Source: Streptomyces sp. NRRL F-6131 (GTDB lineage Bacteria > Actinomycetota > Actinomycetes > Streptomycetales > Streptomycetaceae). Taken from it: a DNA stretch of 64,000 nucleotides. The stretch is from contig JOHN01000001.1 of assembly GCA_000719695.1 (NCBI GenBank), positions 186,001-250,000 on the forward strand. Reading direction: 5' to 3'. The translations under genes and the position numbers were made by a program. The notes beneath the pieces are model-generated. The model did not search any database. It saw nothing but the letters and a program-made list of their open reading frames with translations, and was not told the DNA's origin. Each line of letters begins with the position of its first letter. Position 1 is the stretch's first letter. Below, one piece after another: positions 51,244 to 60,784 of this stretch.

Positions 51244-51267
51244 CCCCGGTTCCGACCGGGGCCTTTC
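51244..51267 (+). promoter_or_regulatory. Hairpin in the metK leader
   Basis: CCCCGGT (51244-51250) pairs with ACCGGGG (51255-51261) around TCCG and is followed by CCTTTC. It sits inside the predicted leader and resembles a small attenuator. It does not match the SAM riboswitch classes I know. Confidence 0.5.
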
Positions 51268-51299
51268 AGTCAGCAGCCGCTGCAACCCCAGGGAGCGCT

Positions 51300-52508
51300 G
51301 TGTCTCGCCGCCTGTTCACCTCGGAGTCCGTCACCGAGGGCCACCCCGACAAGATCGCTGACCAGATCAGCGACACCATCCTTGACGCGCTCCTCCGCGA
51401 GGACCCGACCTCCCGGGTCGCGGTGGAGACGCTCATCACCACCGGCCAGGTGCACGTGGCCGGCGAGGTGACCACCAAGGCGTACGCGCCGATCGCGCAG
51501 CTCGTCCGGGACAAGATCCTGGAGATCGGTTACGACAGCTCCAAGAAGGGCTTCGACGGCGCCTCCTGCGGCGTTTCCGTCTCGATCGGCGCCCAGTCGC
51601 CGGACATCGCCCAGGGCGTCGACACCGCGTACGAGGCTCGGGTCGAGGGTGACGAGGACGACCTGGACCGGCAGGGCGCCGGCGACCAGGGCCTGATGTT
51701 CGGCTACGCGTCCGACGAGACGCCCGAGCTCATGCCGCTGCCGATCACGCTGGCCCACCGGCTCTCGCGCCGCCTCACCGAGGTCCGCAAGAACGGGACC
51801 ATCCCCTACCTGCGCCCCGACGGCAAGACCCAGGTCACCATCGAGTACGACGGCGACAAGGCCGTCCGCCTCGACACCGTGGTCGTCTCCACCCAGCACG
51901 CCAGTGACATCGACCTCGAGTCGCTGCTCACCCCGGACGTCCGCGAGTTCGTCGTGGAGCCGGAGCTGAAGGCGCTGGCCGAGCAGGGCATCAAGCTCGT
52001 CACCGAGGGCTACCGGCTGCTGGTCAACCCGACCGGCCGCTTCGAGATCGGCGGCCCGATGGGCGACGCCGGCCTCACCGGCCGCAAGATCATCATCGAC
52101 ACCTACGGCGGCATGGCCCGCCACGGCGGCGGCGCCTTCTCCGGCAAGGACCCGTCCAAGGTGGACCGCTCGGCCGCGTACGCGATGCGCTGGGTGGCGA
52201 AGAACATCGTCGCCGCCGGCCTCGCCCGCCGTGCCGAGGTGCAGGTCGCGTACGCGATCGGCAAGGCCGAGCCGGTCGGCCTGTTCGTGGAGACCTTCGG
52301 CACCGAGACCGTCCCGGTCCTGGCCATCCAGAAGGCCGTCACCGACGTCTTCGACCTGCGTCCGGCCGCGATCATCCGCGACCTGGACCTGCTGCGCCCG
52401 ATCTACTCGCAGACCGCCGCGTACGGCCACTTCGGCCGTGAGCTGCCGGACTTCACCTGGGAGCGGACCGACCGCGTCGAGCAGCTGAAGAAGGCCGTCG
52501 AGGCCTGA
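51300..52508 (+). CDS. metK: S-adenosylmethionine synthetase
   Basis: A 402-residue enzyme that makes SAM from methionine and ATP. N-terminal [20 protein letters not shown] holds the ATP/metal-binding His; [12 protein letters not shown] and [20 protein letters not shown] are the family signatures. In Streptomyces raised SAM levels influence antibiotic production. GTG 51300 lies 7 nt after CAGGGAG. Terminated by a very strong hairpin. Confidence 0.98.
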   Translation: MSRRLFTSESVTEGHPDKIADQISDTILDALLREDPTSRVAVETLITTGQVHVAGEVTTKAYAPIAQLVRDKILEIGYDSSKKGFDGASCGVSVSIGAQSPDIAQGVDTAYEARVEGDEDDLDRQGAGDQGLMFGYASDETPELMPLPITLAHRLSRRLTEVRKNGTIPYLRPDGKTQVTIEYDGDKAVRLDTVVVSTQHASDIDLESLLTPDVREFVVEPELKALAEQGIKLVTEGYRLLVNPTGRFEIGGPMGDAGLTGRKIIIDTYGGMARHGGGAFSGKDPSKVDRSAAYAMRWVAKNIVAAGLARRAEVQVAYAIGKAEPVGLFVETFGTETVPVLAIQKAVTDVFDLRPAAIIRDLDLLRPIYSQTAAYGHFGRELPDFTWERTDRVEQLKKAVEA

Positions 52509-52531
52509 TCGGCCGATCTGATCGTTTGACC

Positions 52532-52579
52532 GCAGGTGGTGGCCGCCCGGATCGCCGGGCGGCCACCACCTGCCGTTTT
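52532..52579 (+). terminator. metK terminator
   Basis: A perfect 19-bp stem (52532-52550 with 52555-52573) with an ATCG loop and a TTTT run (52576-52579). It is the best canonical terminator in the window. Confidence 0.93.
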
Positions 52580-52608
52580 GTCGGTGGGACCTGGTAGTAC
52601 TGAGGACG

Positions 52609-54738
52609 ATGAGCAGCACGCAGGGGAGTGACGAGGGCGGGGCGCGGGGCGACGAGGGCGCGGCGCGGAGTGACGACGGCGGGGCGCCGGAGCAGTTGGC
52701 GTTCATCCGGGAGACGGTCCGCCGGGCCAAGCCGCGGACCTGGCGCGGCGCCAAGCGGGCCGAGCGGTTGCCGGTCGCCCGGGTGGTCGTCGACAAGGGC
52801 GTGCTCACCATCGACAAGTTCTTCGACTACGAGGTGCCCGCCGCCATGGCGGAGGAGGCGCAGCCCGGGGTGCGGGTGCGGGTGCGTTTCGGGGCGCGCG
52901 TGGTCAAGGGCCAGCGCGAGGGGGGGGAACTGCACGACGGCTTCATCGTCGCCCGGCTGGAGAAGAGCGACTTCCCCGGGCCGCTCGCCCCGCTCGCGCA
53001 GGTGCTCTCGCCCGAACCGGTGCTCACCCCGCCGCTGCTGCGGCTCTGCCGGACCGTCGCCGACCGGTACGCGGGCACCCTCGCCGATGTGCTGCAGCTC
53101 GCCGTCCCGCCCCGGCACGCCAAGGCGGAGGCCGAGGCCTCGCCGCCGCCGCTGCCCCGCCCGGAGGCGCCCGCGCCCGGCGGCTGGTCCCGCTATCCGG
53201 CCGGGCCGGAGTTCCTGGGCTCGCTGGCCGCCGGGGGGGCGCCGCGCGCGGTCTGGACGGCGCTGCCCGGCCCCGGCTGGCCGTACGAGATCGCCCGCGC
53301 CGTGGCGGCCACCCTGGCGAGCGGGCGCGGCGCGCTGGTCGTGGTGCCCGACGGTCGCTCGGTGGCCCGGGTCGACCGAGCGCTGACCGAACTGCTCGGC
53401 GAGGGCCGGCACGCCGTCCTGGCCGCCGACCTCGGCCCGCGCGAGCGCTACCGGCGGTGGCTCACGGTCAGCCGGGGCTCGGTGCACGCCGCCGTCGGCA
53501 CCCGGGCGGCGATGTTCGCGCCGGTGCACGACCTCGGTCTGGTGGTCGTCTGGTCCGACGGCGACTCCAGCCACAGCGACCCGCGTGCCCCGCACCCGCA
53601 CGTGCGCGAGGTCGCCCTGCTGCGCGCCGCCGAGGAGGGCGCGGCCGTGCTGCTCGGCGGGCACGTGGTCACCGTGGAGGGCGCCCAGCTGGTGCGCACC
53701 GGGTGGGCACGGGCGTTGACCGCCGACCGGGAGACGGTCCGCCGGACGGCGCCGCGGGTGCGCACCGTCACCGACCAGGACCAGCACCGGGACGCCGCCG
53801 CGCAGGCCGCCCGGCTGCCGTCGATCGCCTGGGAGGCGGCCCGTGAGGGCCTGGCGGCCGGCGGGCCGGTGCTCATCCAGGTGCCCCGGCGCGGCTACGT
53901 CCCCCGGTTGGCGTGCGGGCGCTGTCGCACGCCCGCGCGCTGCCGGCGCTGCGAGGGCCCGCTGGAGGCGGCCGGCGCGGACGCGCCGCTGCACTGCGGG
54001 TGGTGCGGGGAGGACGAACGGGACTGGCACTGCCCCGAGTGCGGGTCGTTCCGGCTGCGGGCGCAGGTGGTGGGGGCCCGGCGGACGGCCGAGGAGCTCG
54101 GCAAGGCGTTCCCCCGGGTGACGGTCCGCACCTCCGGGCGGGACGCGGTGCTGGCCACCGTGCCGGACGAGCCCGCGCTGGTGATCTCCACGCCCGGTGC
54201 CGAGCCGGTGGTCGACGGCGGCGGCGGGTACGCGGCGGCGCTGCTGCTGGACGGCTGGGCGCTGCTGAGCCGCCCCGACCTGCGGTCCGGGGAGGAGGCG
54301 CTGCGGCTCTGGCTGGCCGCGGCCGCGCTGGTCCGGCCGGCCGCTGAGGGCGGGACGGTGGTGGTGGTCGCCGAGCCGACCGCGCGGCCGGTGCAGGCGC
54401 TGGTGCGCTGGGACCCGCTCGGGCACGCCGGGCTGGAGCTGGACGAGCGGGCCCAGCTGCACTTCCCGCCGGTGGCCCGGATGGCCTCGGTGACCGGGAG
54501 CCCGGCGGCCGTGACGGACCTGCTGAACCTGGTCCGGCTGCCGCAGGACGCGGACGTGCTCGGTCCGGTGCCGGTGGCGGCGCTGCGCGGGGAGGAGCAG
54601 GAGCGCGCACTGCTGCGGGTGCCGCCCGGGCAGGGCGCGGCGCTGGCGGCGGCGCTGAAGGCGGCGCAGATCGCGCGGATCGCGCTGCGGACGCCGGAGG
54701 CGGTGAAGGTGCGGATCGATCCGACGGACATCGGCTGA
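52609..54738 (+). CDS. priA: Primosomal protein N' (PriA), actinobacterial form without helicase motifs
   Basis: A 709-residue PriA homologue involved in replication restart. The N-terminal 3'-OH DNA-binding domain (about 55-150: VARVVVDKGVLTIDKFFDYE) and the zinc-binding cysteine cluster (CGRCRTPARCRRC, CGWCGEDERDWHCPECG) are intact. The ATPase core is degenerate. Where Walker A should be, the text reads ALPGPGWPYEIARAV, and the DEAH position reads VVVWSDGDSSH. Active helicase function is therefore unlikely. The first 30 residues are an acidic, Gly-rich tail. ATG 52609 with GAGG close upstream. It precedes the def/fmt/rsmB group, as is usual, with one reversed gene between. Confidence 0.93.
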   Translation: MSSTQGSDEGGARGDEGAARSDDGGAPEQLAFIRETVRRAKPRTWRGAKRAERLPVARVVVDKGVLTIDKFFDYEVPAAMAEEAQPGVRVRVRFGARVVKGQREGGELHDGFIVARLEKSDFPGPLAPLAQVLSPEPVLTPPLLRLCRTVADRYAGTLADVLQLAVPPRHAKAEAEASPPPLPRPEAPAPGGWSRYPAGPEFLGSLAAGGAPRAVWTALPGPGWPYEIARAVAATLASGRGALVVVPDGRSVARVDRALTELLGEGRHAVLAADLGPRERYRRWLTVSRGSVHAAVGTRAAMFAPVHDLGLVVVWSDGDSSHSDPRAPHPHVREVALLRAAEEGAAVLLGGHVVTVEGAQLVRTGWARALTADRETVRRTAPRVRTVTDQDQHRDAAAQAARLPSIAWEAAREGLAAGGPVLIQVPRRGYVPRLACGRCRTPARCRRCEGPLEAAGADAPLHCGWCGEDERDWHCPECGSFRLRAQVVGARRTAEELGKAFPRVTVRTSGRDAVLATVPDEPALVISTPGAEPVVDGGGGYAAALLLDGWALLSRPDLRSGEEALRLWLAAAALVRPAAEGGTVVVVAEPTARPVQALVRWDPLGHAGLELDERAQLHFPPVARMASVTGSPAAVTDLLNLVRLPQDADVLGPVPVAALRGEEQERALLRVPPGQGAALAAALKAAQIARIALRTPEAVKVRIDPTDIG

Positions 54739-54770
54739 GCGCCGTCCGGCGGTGCGGGTGGATCAGTGCG

Positions 54771-54797
54771 GTGCGGGTGGTGCGGGTGGTGCGGGTG
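54771..54797 (+). repeat. Three tandem copies of a 9-bp unit
   Basis: GTGCGGGTG is repeated three times without gap (54771-54797), with degenerate copies upstream from 54751. It lies between the convergent priA and HTH genes. A 9-bp dyad (54832-54840 with 54859-54867) nearby may serve as terminator. Confidence 0.7.
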
Positions 54798-54885
54798 TTC
54801 CGGTGCGGTGGTCCGGCGGGGCCGGACGGCCGGTGAGGGCGCGGTGCTGGTACCCGCGGCCCTCACCCGGCGTCCGGATGGTGCG

Positions 54886-55560
54886 TCAGCTGCGCAGCGG
54901 GACGCCGGAGCGGTCCAGCGCGGTGCGGTCGAGGGTGCCGCGGTCGAGCGCGCTGCGGTCGAGGCCGCCCTGGCGGGCGGCCGGGACGGTCGTGGCGAGG
55001 CCGGTCGGGGCGGGGGAGCGGTCGCGCTCCGGCGCGTGGGCCGGCCCGTGGGCGGGCGTGTGGGCGGGTGTGTGGGCCGCGGCGGGCAGCGGCGGCGTGT
55101 GGGCCGCGGGGTGCGCGGCCGGATGGGCCCCGGGGTGGCCGGGGAGCTCCTCGGAGCGGTCCGGGCGGGTCGGGTTCGGCACCGCGCCGCCCGCCGCCAG
55201 CAGCTCGCTGGTCGGCCGGCGCATCCCGTACCGGCGGTGCACCGCCTGCTTGGTGACCCCGAGGGCCGAGCCCACCGAGTCCCAGGAGAAGCCCAGCGCG
55301 CGGTCGAACTCGACCGCCGCCGCCACCAGCGTCTCGACGCTCTCCCGCAGCTCCTGCGCCAGCCGCACCGTGGGCGCGGGCGCCCGCCCGTACACCACGA
55401 AGCCCGCCGAGGTGCTGGGGCGACGCGGCCGGTAGACGTTGCCCAACTGGGCGGTGAGCGTCCGCAGCGCATCGACCTGGCGCCTCACCCGCTCGATGTC
55501 CCGCACCAGCAGGTGCAGGCTCGCCCGCGCCCGGGCGTCGTGGTTGATCTGCTCGGCCAT
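54886..55560 (-). CDS. HTH protein with His/Pro/Ala and LDR repeat tail
   Basis: A 224-residue protein. The N-terminal helical part (1-100) ends in a clear helix-turn-helix, [20 protein letters not shown] (about residues 92-111), which resembles HTH modules of small actinomycete regulators. The C-terminal half is low complexity: Pro/Ala/His blocks ([25 protein letters not shown]) and then four LDRxx pentapeptides. The His-rich stretch might bind metal or may just be disordered. No known regulon. ATG 55560; AAGGTGGC stands 6 nt upstream. It is divergent from def, with a 239-bp gap. Confidence 0.82.
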   Translation of the reverse strand: MAEQINHDARARASLHLLVRDIERVRRQVDALRTLTAQLGNVYRPRRPSTSAGFVVYGRAPAPTVRLAQELRESVETLVAAAVEFDRALGFSWDSVGSALGVTKQAVHRRYGMRRPTSELLAAGGAVPNPTRPDRSEELPGHPGAHPAAHPAAHTPPLPAAAHTPAHTPAHGPAHAPERDRSPAPTGLATTVPAARQGGLDRSALDRGTLDRTALDRSGVPLRS

Positions 55561-55799
55561 GGCCTACGTGCCACCTTCCGTACGGTTGGCTCGGCCGGAA
55601 CGCCCTTCCCGCGCGCTCCGGCCCCGGTCAATCCCCCTTGACCAACGCCGGACCGGCGCCGGGGTCACGCAGGCAGCGGTGCGGGATGTGCCAGAACCCC
55701 GGGCGAGTGGATTGCATAGACTTGCCGACGGCCGTGCGCCCGCCGCCCGGTCCGCCCGTTTCCAGCAGCCCGCACCCCGACGGACAGGAGCCCGATCCC

Positions 55800-56345
55800 G
55801 TGGCGATCCAGCCGATCCGCATCTTCGGAGACCCCGTCCTGCGCGCCACCGCCCAGCCCGTCACCACCTTCGACAAGGAGCTCCGCGCCCTCGTCGCGGA
55901 CCTCACCGAGACCATGATCGACGCCCCCGGCGCCGGGCTGGCCGCGCCCCAACTCGGCGTCTCCCTGCGGGTGTTCACCTACCACGTGGACGGCGTCACC
56001 GGGCACCTGATCAACCCGGACCTGTCGCTCAGCGAGGAGGAGCAGGAGGGCCCCGAGGGCTGCCTGTCGCTGCCGGGCCTGCGCTACGACACCCGGCGCG
56101 CGTACGGCGTGGTCGCCAAGGGCTTCAACATGTACGGCGACCCGGTCACCGTCGAGGGCACCCAACTGCTCGCCCGCTGCATCCAGCACGAGACCGACCA
56201 CCTCGACGGCATCATCTTCATCGACCGCCTCGACACCGCGCAGCGCAAGGCCGCGCTCAAGGCGATCCGGGAGTCGGACTGGGGTTCGGGTCCCGCGCCG
56301 GTGGTCAAGGTCTCCCCGCACAGCACCTTCGGCTCGGCCCGCTGA
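55800..56345 (+). CDS. def: Peptide deformylase
   Basis: A 181-residue iron-type metallohydrolase that removes the N-formyl group from nascent proteins. All three motifs are present: [18 protein letters not shown] (metal ligand Cys88) and QHETDHLDG (His130, Glu131, His134). GTG 55800 with AGGAG 9 nt upstream gives the normal N-terminus [12 protein letters not shown]. The longer frame from 55638 would add a Pro-rich leader without support. fmt follows after 100 bp: deformylase and formyltransferase act at opposite ends of the same cycle. Confidence 0.96.
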   Translation: MAIQPIRIFGDPVLRATAQPVTTFDKELRALVADLTETMIDAPGAGLAAPQLGVSLRVFTYHVDGVTGHLINPDLSLSEEEQEGPEGCLSLPGLRYDTRRAYGVVAKGFNMYGDPVTVEGTQLLARCIQHETDHLDGIIFIDRLDTAQRKAALKAIRESDWGSGPAPVVKVSPHSTFGSAR

Positions 56346-56445
56346 GCGCCCCGCCGTTCCGCGTCCGCTCGCCGTTCCGGGTCGACCCCGCACCCCGGTT
56401 CGACTCCGTAATCCCCGCCAACTCCGCACTGCAGAAAGGCACTTG

Positions 56446-57396
56446 ATGCGCCTCGTGTTCGCCGGCACCCCCGAGGTCGCCGTTCCCGCCCTGGACGCCC
56501 TGCTCGCCTCCGACCGGCACGAGGTCGTCGCGGTGGTCACCCGCCCCGACGCCCCCTCCGGCCGCGGTCGCAAGCTCGTCGCCAGCCCCGTCGCCCAGCG
56601 CGCCGAGGAGGCCGGGATCGAGGTCCTCAAGCCGGCGAAGCCGAGCGACCCCGACTTCGTCGCCCGGCTCACCGAGCTCGCCCCCGACTGCTGCCCGGTC
56701 GTCGCCTACGGCGCGCTGCTGCGCCCCGGCACCCTGGAGATCCCGAAGCACGGCTGGGTCAACCTGCACTTCTCGCTGCTCCCCGCCTGGCGCGGCGCCG
56801 CCCCCGTCCAGCACGCGGTGATGGCGGGTGACGAGGTCACCGGCGCGTCGACCTTCCTCATCGAGCAGGGCCTCGACTCCGGCCCGGTCTACGGCGTGAT
56901 CACCGAGGAGGTCCGCCCCGCCGACACCAGCGGGGACCTGCTCGACCGGCTCGCCCGCTCCGGGGCCCGGCTGCTCGCCGCCACCATGGACGGCATCGCC
57001 GACGGCAGCCTGCACGCCGTCCCGCAGCCCGCCGAGGGCATCACCCTCGCCCCGAAGATCAGCGTCGAGGACGCCCGGATCGACTGGACCGCGCCCGCGC
57101 TGCGGGTCGACCGGGTGGTGCGCGGCTGCGCGCCCGCCCCCGGCGCCTGGACCGAGTTCCGCGGCGAGCGGCTCAAGATCACCGGGCCGGTCACCCTGCT
57201 GCCGGACTCCGCCGGGCTCGCGCCGGGCGAGCTGGCCGTCGGCAAGAACAGCGTCCGGGTCGGCACCGGCAGCCACGAGGTCGAGCTGGGTGAGGTGCGG
57301 CCGCAGGGCAAGAAGGCCATGCGGGCGGCGGACTGGGCGCGCGGCGCGCGCATCGAGTCCGGCGAGCGCCTGGGCGAGCGCCCCGACGCGAGCTGA
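56446..57396 (+). CDS. fmt: Methionyl-tRNA formyltransferase
   Basis: A 316-residue enzyme that formylates initiator Met-tRNA with 10-formyl-THF. N-terminal [20 protein letters not shown], the catalytic region [20 protein letters not shown] and DEVTGAST, and the C-terminal OB-like domain ([18 protein letters not shown]) are complete. ATG 56446 has GAAAGG 7 nt upstream; the TTG just before it at 56443 is less likely. rsmB follows after 71 bp. Confidence 0.96.
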   Translation: MRLVFAGTPEVAVPALDALLASDRHEVVAVVTRPDAPSGRGRKLVASPVAQRAEEAGIEVLKPAKPSDPDFVARLTELAPDCCPVVAYGALLRPGTLEIPKHGWVNLHFSLLPAWRGAAPVQHAVMAGDEVTGASTFLIEQGLDSGPVYGVITEEVRPADTSGDLLDRLARSGARLLAATMDGIADGSLHAVPQPAEGITLAPKISVEDARIDWTAPALRVDRVVRGCAPAPGAWTEFRGERLKITGPVTLLPDSAGLAPGELAVGKNSVRVGTGSHEVELGEVRPQGKKAMRAADWARGARIESGERLGERPDAS

Positions 57397-57467
57397 GCGC
57401 CGTCGCGTTTCGCGTTACTGTTCGAGAGATCCAGAAATAACCCCCGCAGCACTTTGAGGCACATCCC

Positions 57468-58949
57468 ATGAGCACGCCCAGCAGTACCCACGGTCCGTCC
57501 GCCGGCTCCGGCAACTCCGGCGGTCCCGGCGGCAAGCGCGCGCCGCGACCGCACCGGCGCCCGAAGAAGGACCCCGCCCGGATCGTCGCCTTCCGCGCCC
57601 TGCGGGCCGTCGACGAGCGCGACGCCTACGCCAACCTCATCCTGCCCTCGCTGCTCCGCGAGGCCGAGCAGAAGGGCATGGACCGGCGCGACGCCGCGCT
57701 GGCCACCGAGCTGGTCTACGGCACCCTCCGGCTCCAGGGCACCTACGACGCGGTCATCGCCGCCTGCATCGACCGCCCGCTCAGCAAGGTCGACCCGCCG
57801 GTCCTCGACGTCCTCTCGCTCGGCGCGCACCAGCTGCTCACCACCCGCATCCCCAGCCACGCCGCCGTCTCGGCCACCGTCGAACTCGCCCGGGTCGTGC
57901 TCGGCGACGGCAAGGCCAAGTTCGTCAACGCCGTGCTGCGCCGGATCAGCGCCCACGACCTGGACACGTGGATCGAGCGGGTCGCCCCGCCGTACGAGAA
58001 GGACGCCGAGGACCACCTCGCCGTCGTGCACTCCCACCCCCGCTGGGTGGTTGCCGCGCTCTGGGACTCGCTCGGCCGCTGGCAGCCCGACGCCGCCGGC
58101 CGTGCCGCCGTCGAGGAGCTGCTCCGCGCCGACAACGAGCGCCCCGAGGTCACCCTGATCGCGCGCCCCGGCCGGGCCACCGTCGGCGAGCTGGCGCAGG
58201 CCCTGCCGGAGGCCGAACCGGGCCGCTGGTCCCCGTTCGCCCTGCGGCTCGCCGAGGGCGGCGACCCGGGCTCCGTCGCCGCGGTGCAGGAGAACCGGGC
58301 CGGCGTCCAGGACGAGGGCAGCCAGCTGGTCGCCCTCGCGCTCGCCGCCGCGCCGCTGGACGGCCCCGACCGGCTGTGGCTGGACGGCTGCGCCGGCCCC
58401 GGCGGCAAGGCCGCGCTGCTCGCCGCGCTCGCCGCGGAGCGCGGCGCGGCGCTGGTCGCCAGCGAGAAGCAGCCGCACCGGGCCCGGCTGGTCGCCCGCG
58501 CGCTGGAGGGCAACCCCGGCCCGTACACCGTGATCGCCGCCGACGGCACCAGGCCCGCCTGGAAGTCCGGCGGCTTCGACCGGGTGCTCGTCGACGTGCC
58601 GTGCTCCGGGCTCGGCGCCCTGCGCCGCCGGCCCGAGGCCCGCTGGCGCCGCCGGCCCCAGGACGTCGCCGCGTTCGGGCCGCTCCAGCGGGACCTGCTG
58701 CGCTCGGCCGTCGAGGCCACCCGGATCGGCGGCGTGGTCGGCTACGCGACCTGTTCGCCGCACCTCGCGGAGACCCGTGCGGTGGTGGACGACGTGCTGC
58801 GGACGGAGGGCGGCCGCCTCGAGTGGATCGACGCGCGGCCGCTGCTGCCCGGGGTGCCGTCCCTCGGCGACGGCCCGGATGTCCAGCTCTGGCCCCACCT
58901 CCACGGGACGGACGCGATGTACCTGGCCCTGCTGCGCCGCACGGCGTAG
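57468..58949 (+). CDS. rsmB: 16S rRNA m5C967 methyltransferase RsmB
   Basis: A 493-residue protein. A disordered Gly/Pro/Arg start (1-35) is followed by a NusB-like RNA-binding domain (about 37-170: ARIVAFRALRAVDERDAYAN) and a SAM-dependent RNA m5C methyltransferase domain. Visible are DGCAGPGGKAALLAAL, DVPCSGLGALRRRPEARWRR with the first catalytic-type Cys, and VGYATCSPHLAETRAV with the second. ATG 57468. Last of the def-fmt-rsmB series. Confidence 0.95.
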   Translation: MSTPSSTHGPSAGSGNSGGPGGKRAPRPHRRPKKDPARIVAFRALRAVDERDAYANLILPSLLREAEQKGMDRRDAALATELVYGTLRLQGTYDAVIAACIDRPLSKVDPPVLDVLSLGAHQLLTTRIPSHAAVSATVELARVVLGDGKAKFVNAVLRRISAHDLDTWIERVAPPYEKDAEDHLAVVHSHPRWVVAALWDSLGRWQPDAAGRAAVEELLRADNERPEVTLIARPGRATVGELAQALPEAEPGRWSPFALRLAEGGDPGSVAAVQENRAGVQDEGSQLVALALAAAPLDGPDRLWLDGCAGPGGKAALLAALAAERGAALVASEKQPHRARLVARALEGNPGPYTVIAADGTRPAWKSGGFDRVLVDVPCSGLGALRRRPEARWRRRPQDVAAFGPLQRDLLRSAVEATRIGGVVGYATCSPHLAETRAVVDDVLRTEGGRLEWIDARPLLPGVPSLGDGPDVQLWPHLHGTDAMYLALLRRTA

Positions 58950-59026
58950 CTCGGCAGTCCCCTGGCTCCCCGTGGCTCCCCGTGGCGGGGGTGCGAGGGC
59001 GAGGGCGGGGGCGGACGGCGAGGGTC

Positions 59027-59059
59027 CGGGCCGCCGGGGCGTGATGCTCCGGCGGCCCG
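59027..59059. terminator. Hairpin between rsmB and the second LysR gene
   Basis: An 11-bp perfect stem (59027-59037 with 59049-59059) that can extend inward by three more pairs. It lies between convergent stop codons; no U-tract. Confidence 0.65.
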
Positions 59060-59135
59060 CCGCGTGTCGGGCTGCTGGGCTGTCGGGGGCGGCAGGCTGT
59101 CGGGGCAGGGGCGTTGAGGGAGCCCGCCCCGGTGG

Positions 59136-60113
59136 TCAATAGGCGCTCAGGACGGGGTGGTTGGAGGCCGGCAGCGACTCGGCCGGGAACAGGGCCGACA
59201 GGGCGGACTTGCCGGCGCGGGCGGCGACGACGCCCCGGACCAGCTCGCGCAGCCAGCGATGACCCGCGTCCTGGTCGTTGCGCGGGTGCCAGGCCATGCT
59301 CAGTACCACCTCGGGCAGGTTCACCGGGAGGGGGAAGGTGCTCAGGCCGAGTGCCTCGGCCGCCGGCGTGCCGAGCCGGGCCGGGGCCAGGCCCACCAAC
59401 TCGCTGTCGCGCAGCAGGAAGAGGGCCGCCGGGTAGCTCGGCACGCTGGCCACCACCCGTCGGGAGAGGCCGAGATCGGCGAGCCGCTGGTCGACCGGCC
59501 CGGGGCCGCGGCCGTGGCGGGAGACCGCGAGGTGGTCGGCGGCGGCGAACTGCTCTGCGGTGGGCGGCGCTCCGTTCGTCAGCGGGTGCCCGGTGCGGGC
59601 GATGCCCACCAGGCCGGTGGTGGTGAGCGGTTCGGTGCGGGTCTCGGGATCGAGGTGGTCCGTCACCCCGACCTCCAGGTCGATCACACCGTCGCGCATC
59701 GCACTGGTGCCCTCCAGGTGGTCGCCGAGGAAGCGCAGGGTGACGGCCGGCGCCTGGGAGCGGACCGTCTCGACCAGCGTCGCGCCGATGGTGGTCAGCA
59801 GCACGTCACCGGTCTGCAGGGTGAACCGGCGGTTGAGCTCGGCGGGTTCGGCGGCGGCGCGCGGCACCAGCAGCGCCTGACCCCGGCTGACCAGCGCCCG
59901 GACTTCCGCCCGCAGTTCGACGGCGCGCGGGGTGGGGACCAGGCCGCGGCCTGCCCTGACCAGGAGCGGATCGCCGAGTACCCGGCGCAGTCGCCCCAGC
60001 GTGCGGCTCATCGCCGGGGCCGAGGTGTGCAGCCGCTCGGCGGCACCTGTCACGCTGCCCTCCTCCAGCAGGGCGTCCAGGGCGACGAGCAGGTTGAGAT
60101 CGAGGTCCGGCAT
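59136..60113 (-). CDS. LysR family transcriptional regulator (NodD-like)
   Basis: A 325-residue LysR protein: N-terminal HTH LDLNLLVALDALLEEGSVTG, then AAERLHTSAPAMSRTLGRLR and LGDPLLVRAGRG. These are features of the NodD-like subgroup. The C-terminal effector domain is full length. ATG 60113 has GGAG 6 nt upstream; an in-frame start at 60389 would add 92 residues of non-coding-like sequence. The divergent partner expected for a LysR regulator is absent or decayed (see 60272-60736). A dyad ACTCC-N5-GGAGT at 60245-60259 could be its operator. Confidence 0.9.
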   Translation of the reverse strand: MPDLDLNLLVALDALLEEGSVTGAAERLHTSAPAMSRTLGRLRRVLGDPLLVRAGRGLVPTPRAVELRAEVRALVSRGQALLVPRAAAEPAELNRRFTLQTGDVLLTTIGATLVETVRSQAPAVTLRFLGDHLEGTSAMRDGVIDLEVGVTDHLDPETRTEPLTTTGLVGIARTGHPLTNGAPPTAEQFAAADHLAVSRHGRGPGPVDQRLADLGLSRRVVASVPSYPAALFLLRDSELVGLAPARLGTPAAEALGLSTFPLPVNLPEVVLSMAWHPRNDQDAGHRWLRELVRGVVAARAGKSALSALFPAESLPASNHPVLSAY

Positions 60114-60784
60114 GGAGTTCTCCGCTGGTGGTCGGTCGGCTGGGTGGGGGTGGTGGGGGGCGTGGATGACCAGAAGTGGAAGTGGTGCTGACCAGGGTTT
60201 CGTGGGAGCGCATGACGACTCGGCATCTACCGTCGATCGTGACAACTCCCCTTTGGAGTGAAGGATCTGACGTGATGATTGACAATGACATGTCGGTGCT
60301 GGCCTGCCAAGGAGGCCGTGTGCCGACCTTTCGTCCGAGGGGCGGTGCGCGCCGGCTCGACGGGCTGCTGAGGGCGCCCGAGCTGCCACTGTCGCGCCCC
60401 GGCGCGGCCCGCCGGTCGGGCGCCCGGGGCGCGGAAGTGGTGCCGGTGGATCCGGATCACCGGGCGGTGGTACAGACCATTGGGCCTGCGCCGGAGCGCG
60501 CCCGGCGGGGGCGGGGGATCCGTACTCGCGTTCGTGGTGCGGATGGCTGTCCGTGTCGGCTCGCCGCCGGCGCTCCCGCCGGGGCGGGCGGATCGGTACG
60601 TCAGGACATCGGTACGTCAGTGCATCAGTACGTCGTCATGTCGGTATTCCGGTGGGGCGAACGGTCGAACGGTCCGGAAGGTCGACACATCGGAACGTCG
60701 GCACGTCGGCAGGTCGGTAGGTCGGTAGGTCGGTAGGTCGACAGGGCGGTAGGCCCGGTGCGGAGTGGTGGTGCCGGTGTCGGG
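60114..60784. other. 671-bp gap with possible gene remnant and repeat array
   Basis: No confident gene. 60114-60300 is AT-richer and holds dyads (60245-60259; GACATGTC at 60287-60294) and a perfect TTGACA (60279-60284) without a matching -10. A plus-strand frame with a good ribosome binding site (GAAGGA 60260-60265, GTG 60272) runs to 60736, but its composition after about 25 codons is not protein-like. 60591-60742 is repetitive. Confidence 0.55.
60591..60742. repeat. Degenerate 15/16-bp repeats leading into an 8-bp tandem array
   Basis: From 60591 the sequence ATCGGTACGTCAG recurs in degenerate form about every 15-16 bp to 60650. From 60687 to 60742 there are seven consecutive 8-bp units: ACATCGGA, ACGTCGGC twice, AGGTCGGT three times, AGGTCGAC. 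It lies 43 bp beyond the stop codon of the toroid-protein gene. Confidence 0.8.

Noticed and set aside
51225..51299. SAM riboswitch upstream of metK
   Set aside because: None of the conserved cores of the SAM-I, SAM-II or SAM-IV classes could be found by eye; only a short hairpin is present.
60272..60736. Plus-strand coding region with good ribosome binding site
   Set aside because: After about 25 codons the sequence is not protein-like and it ends in short DNA repeats. It is kept only as a possible remnant in the findings.
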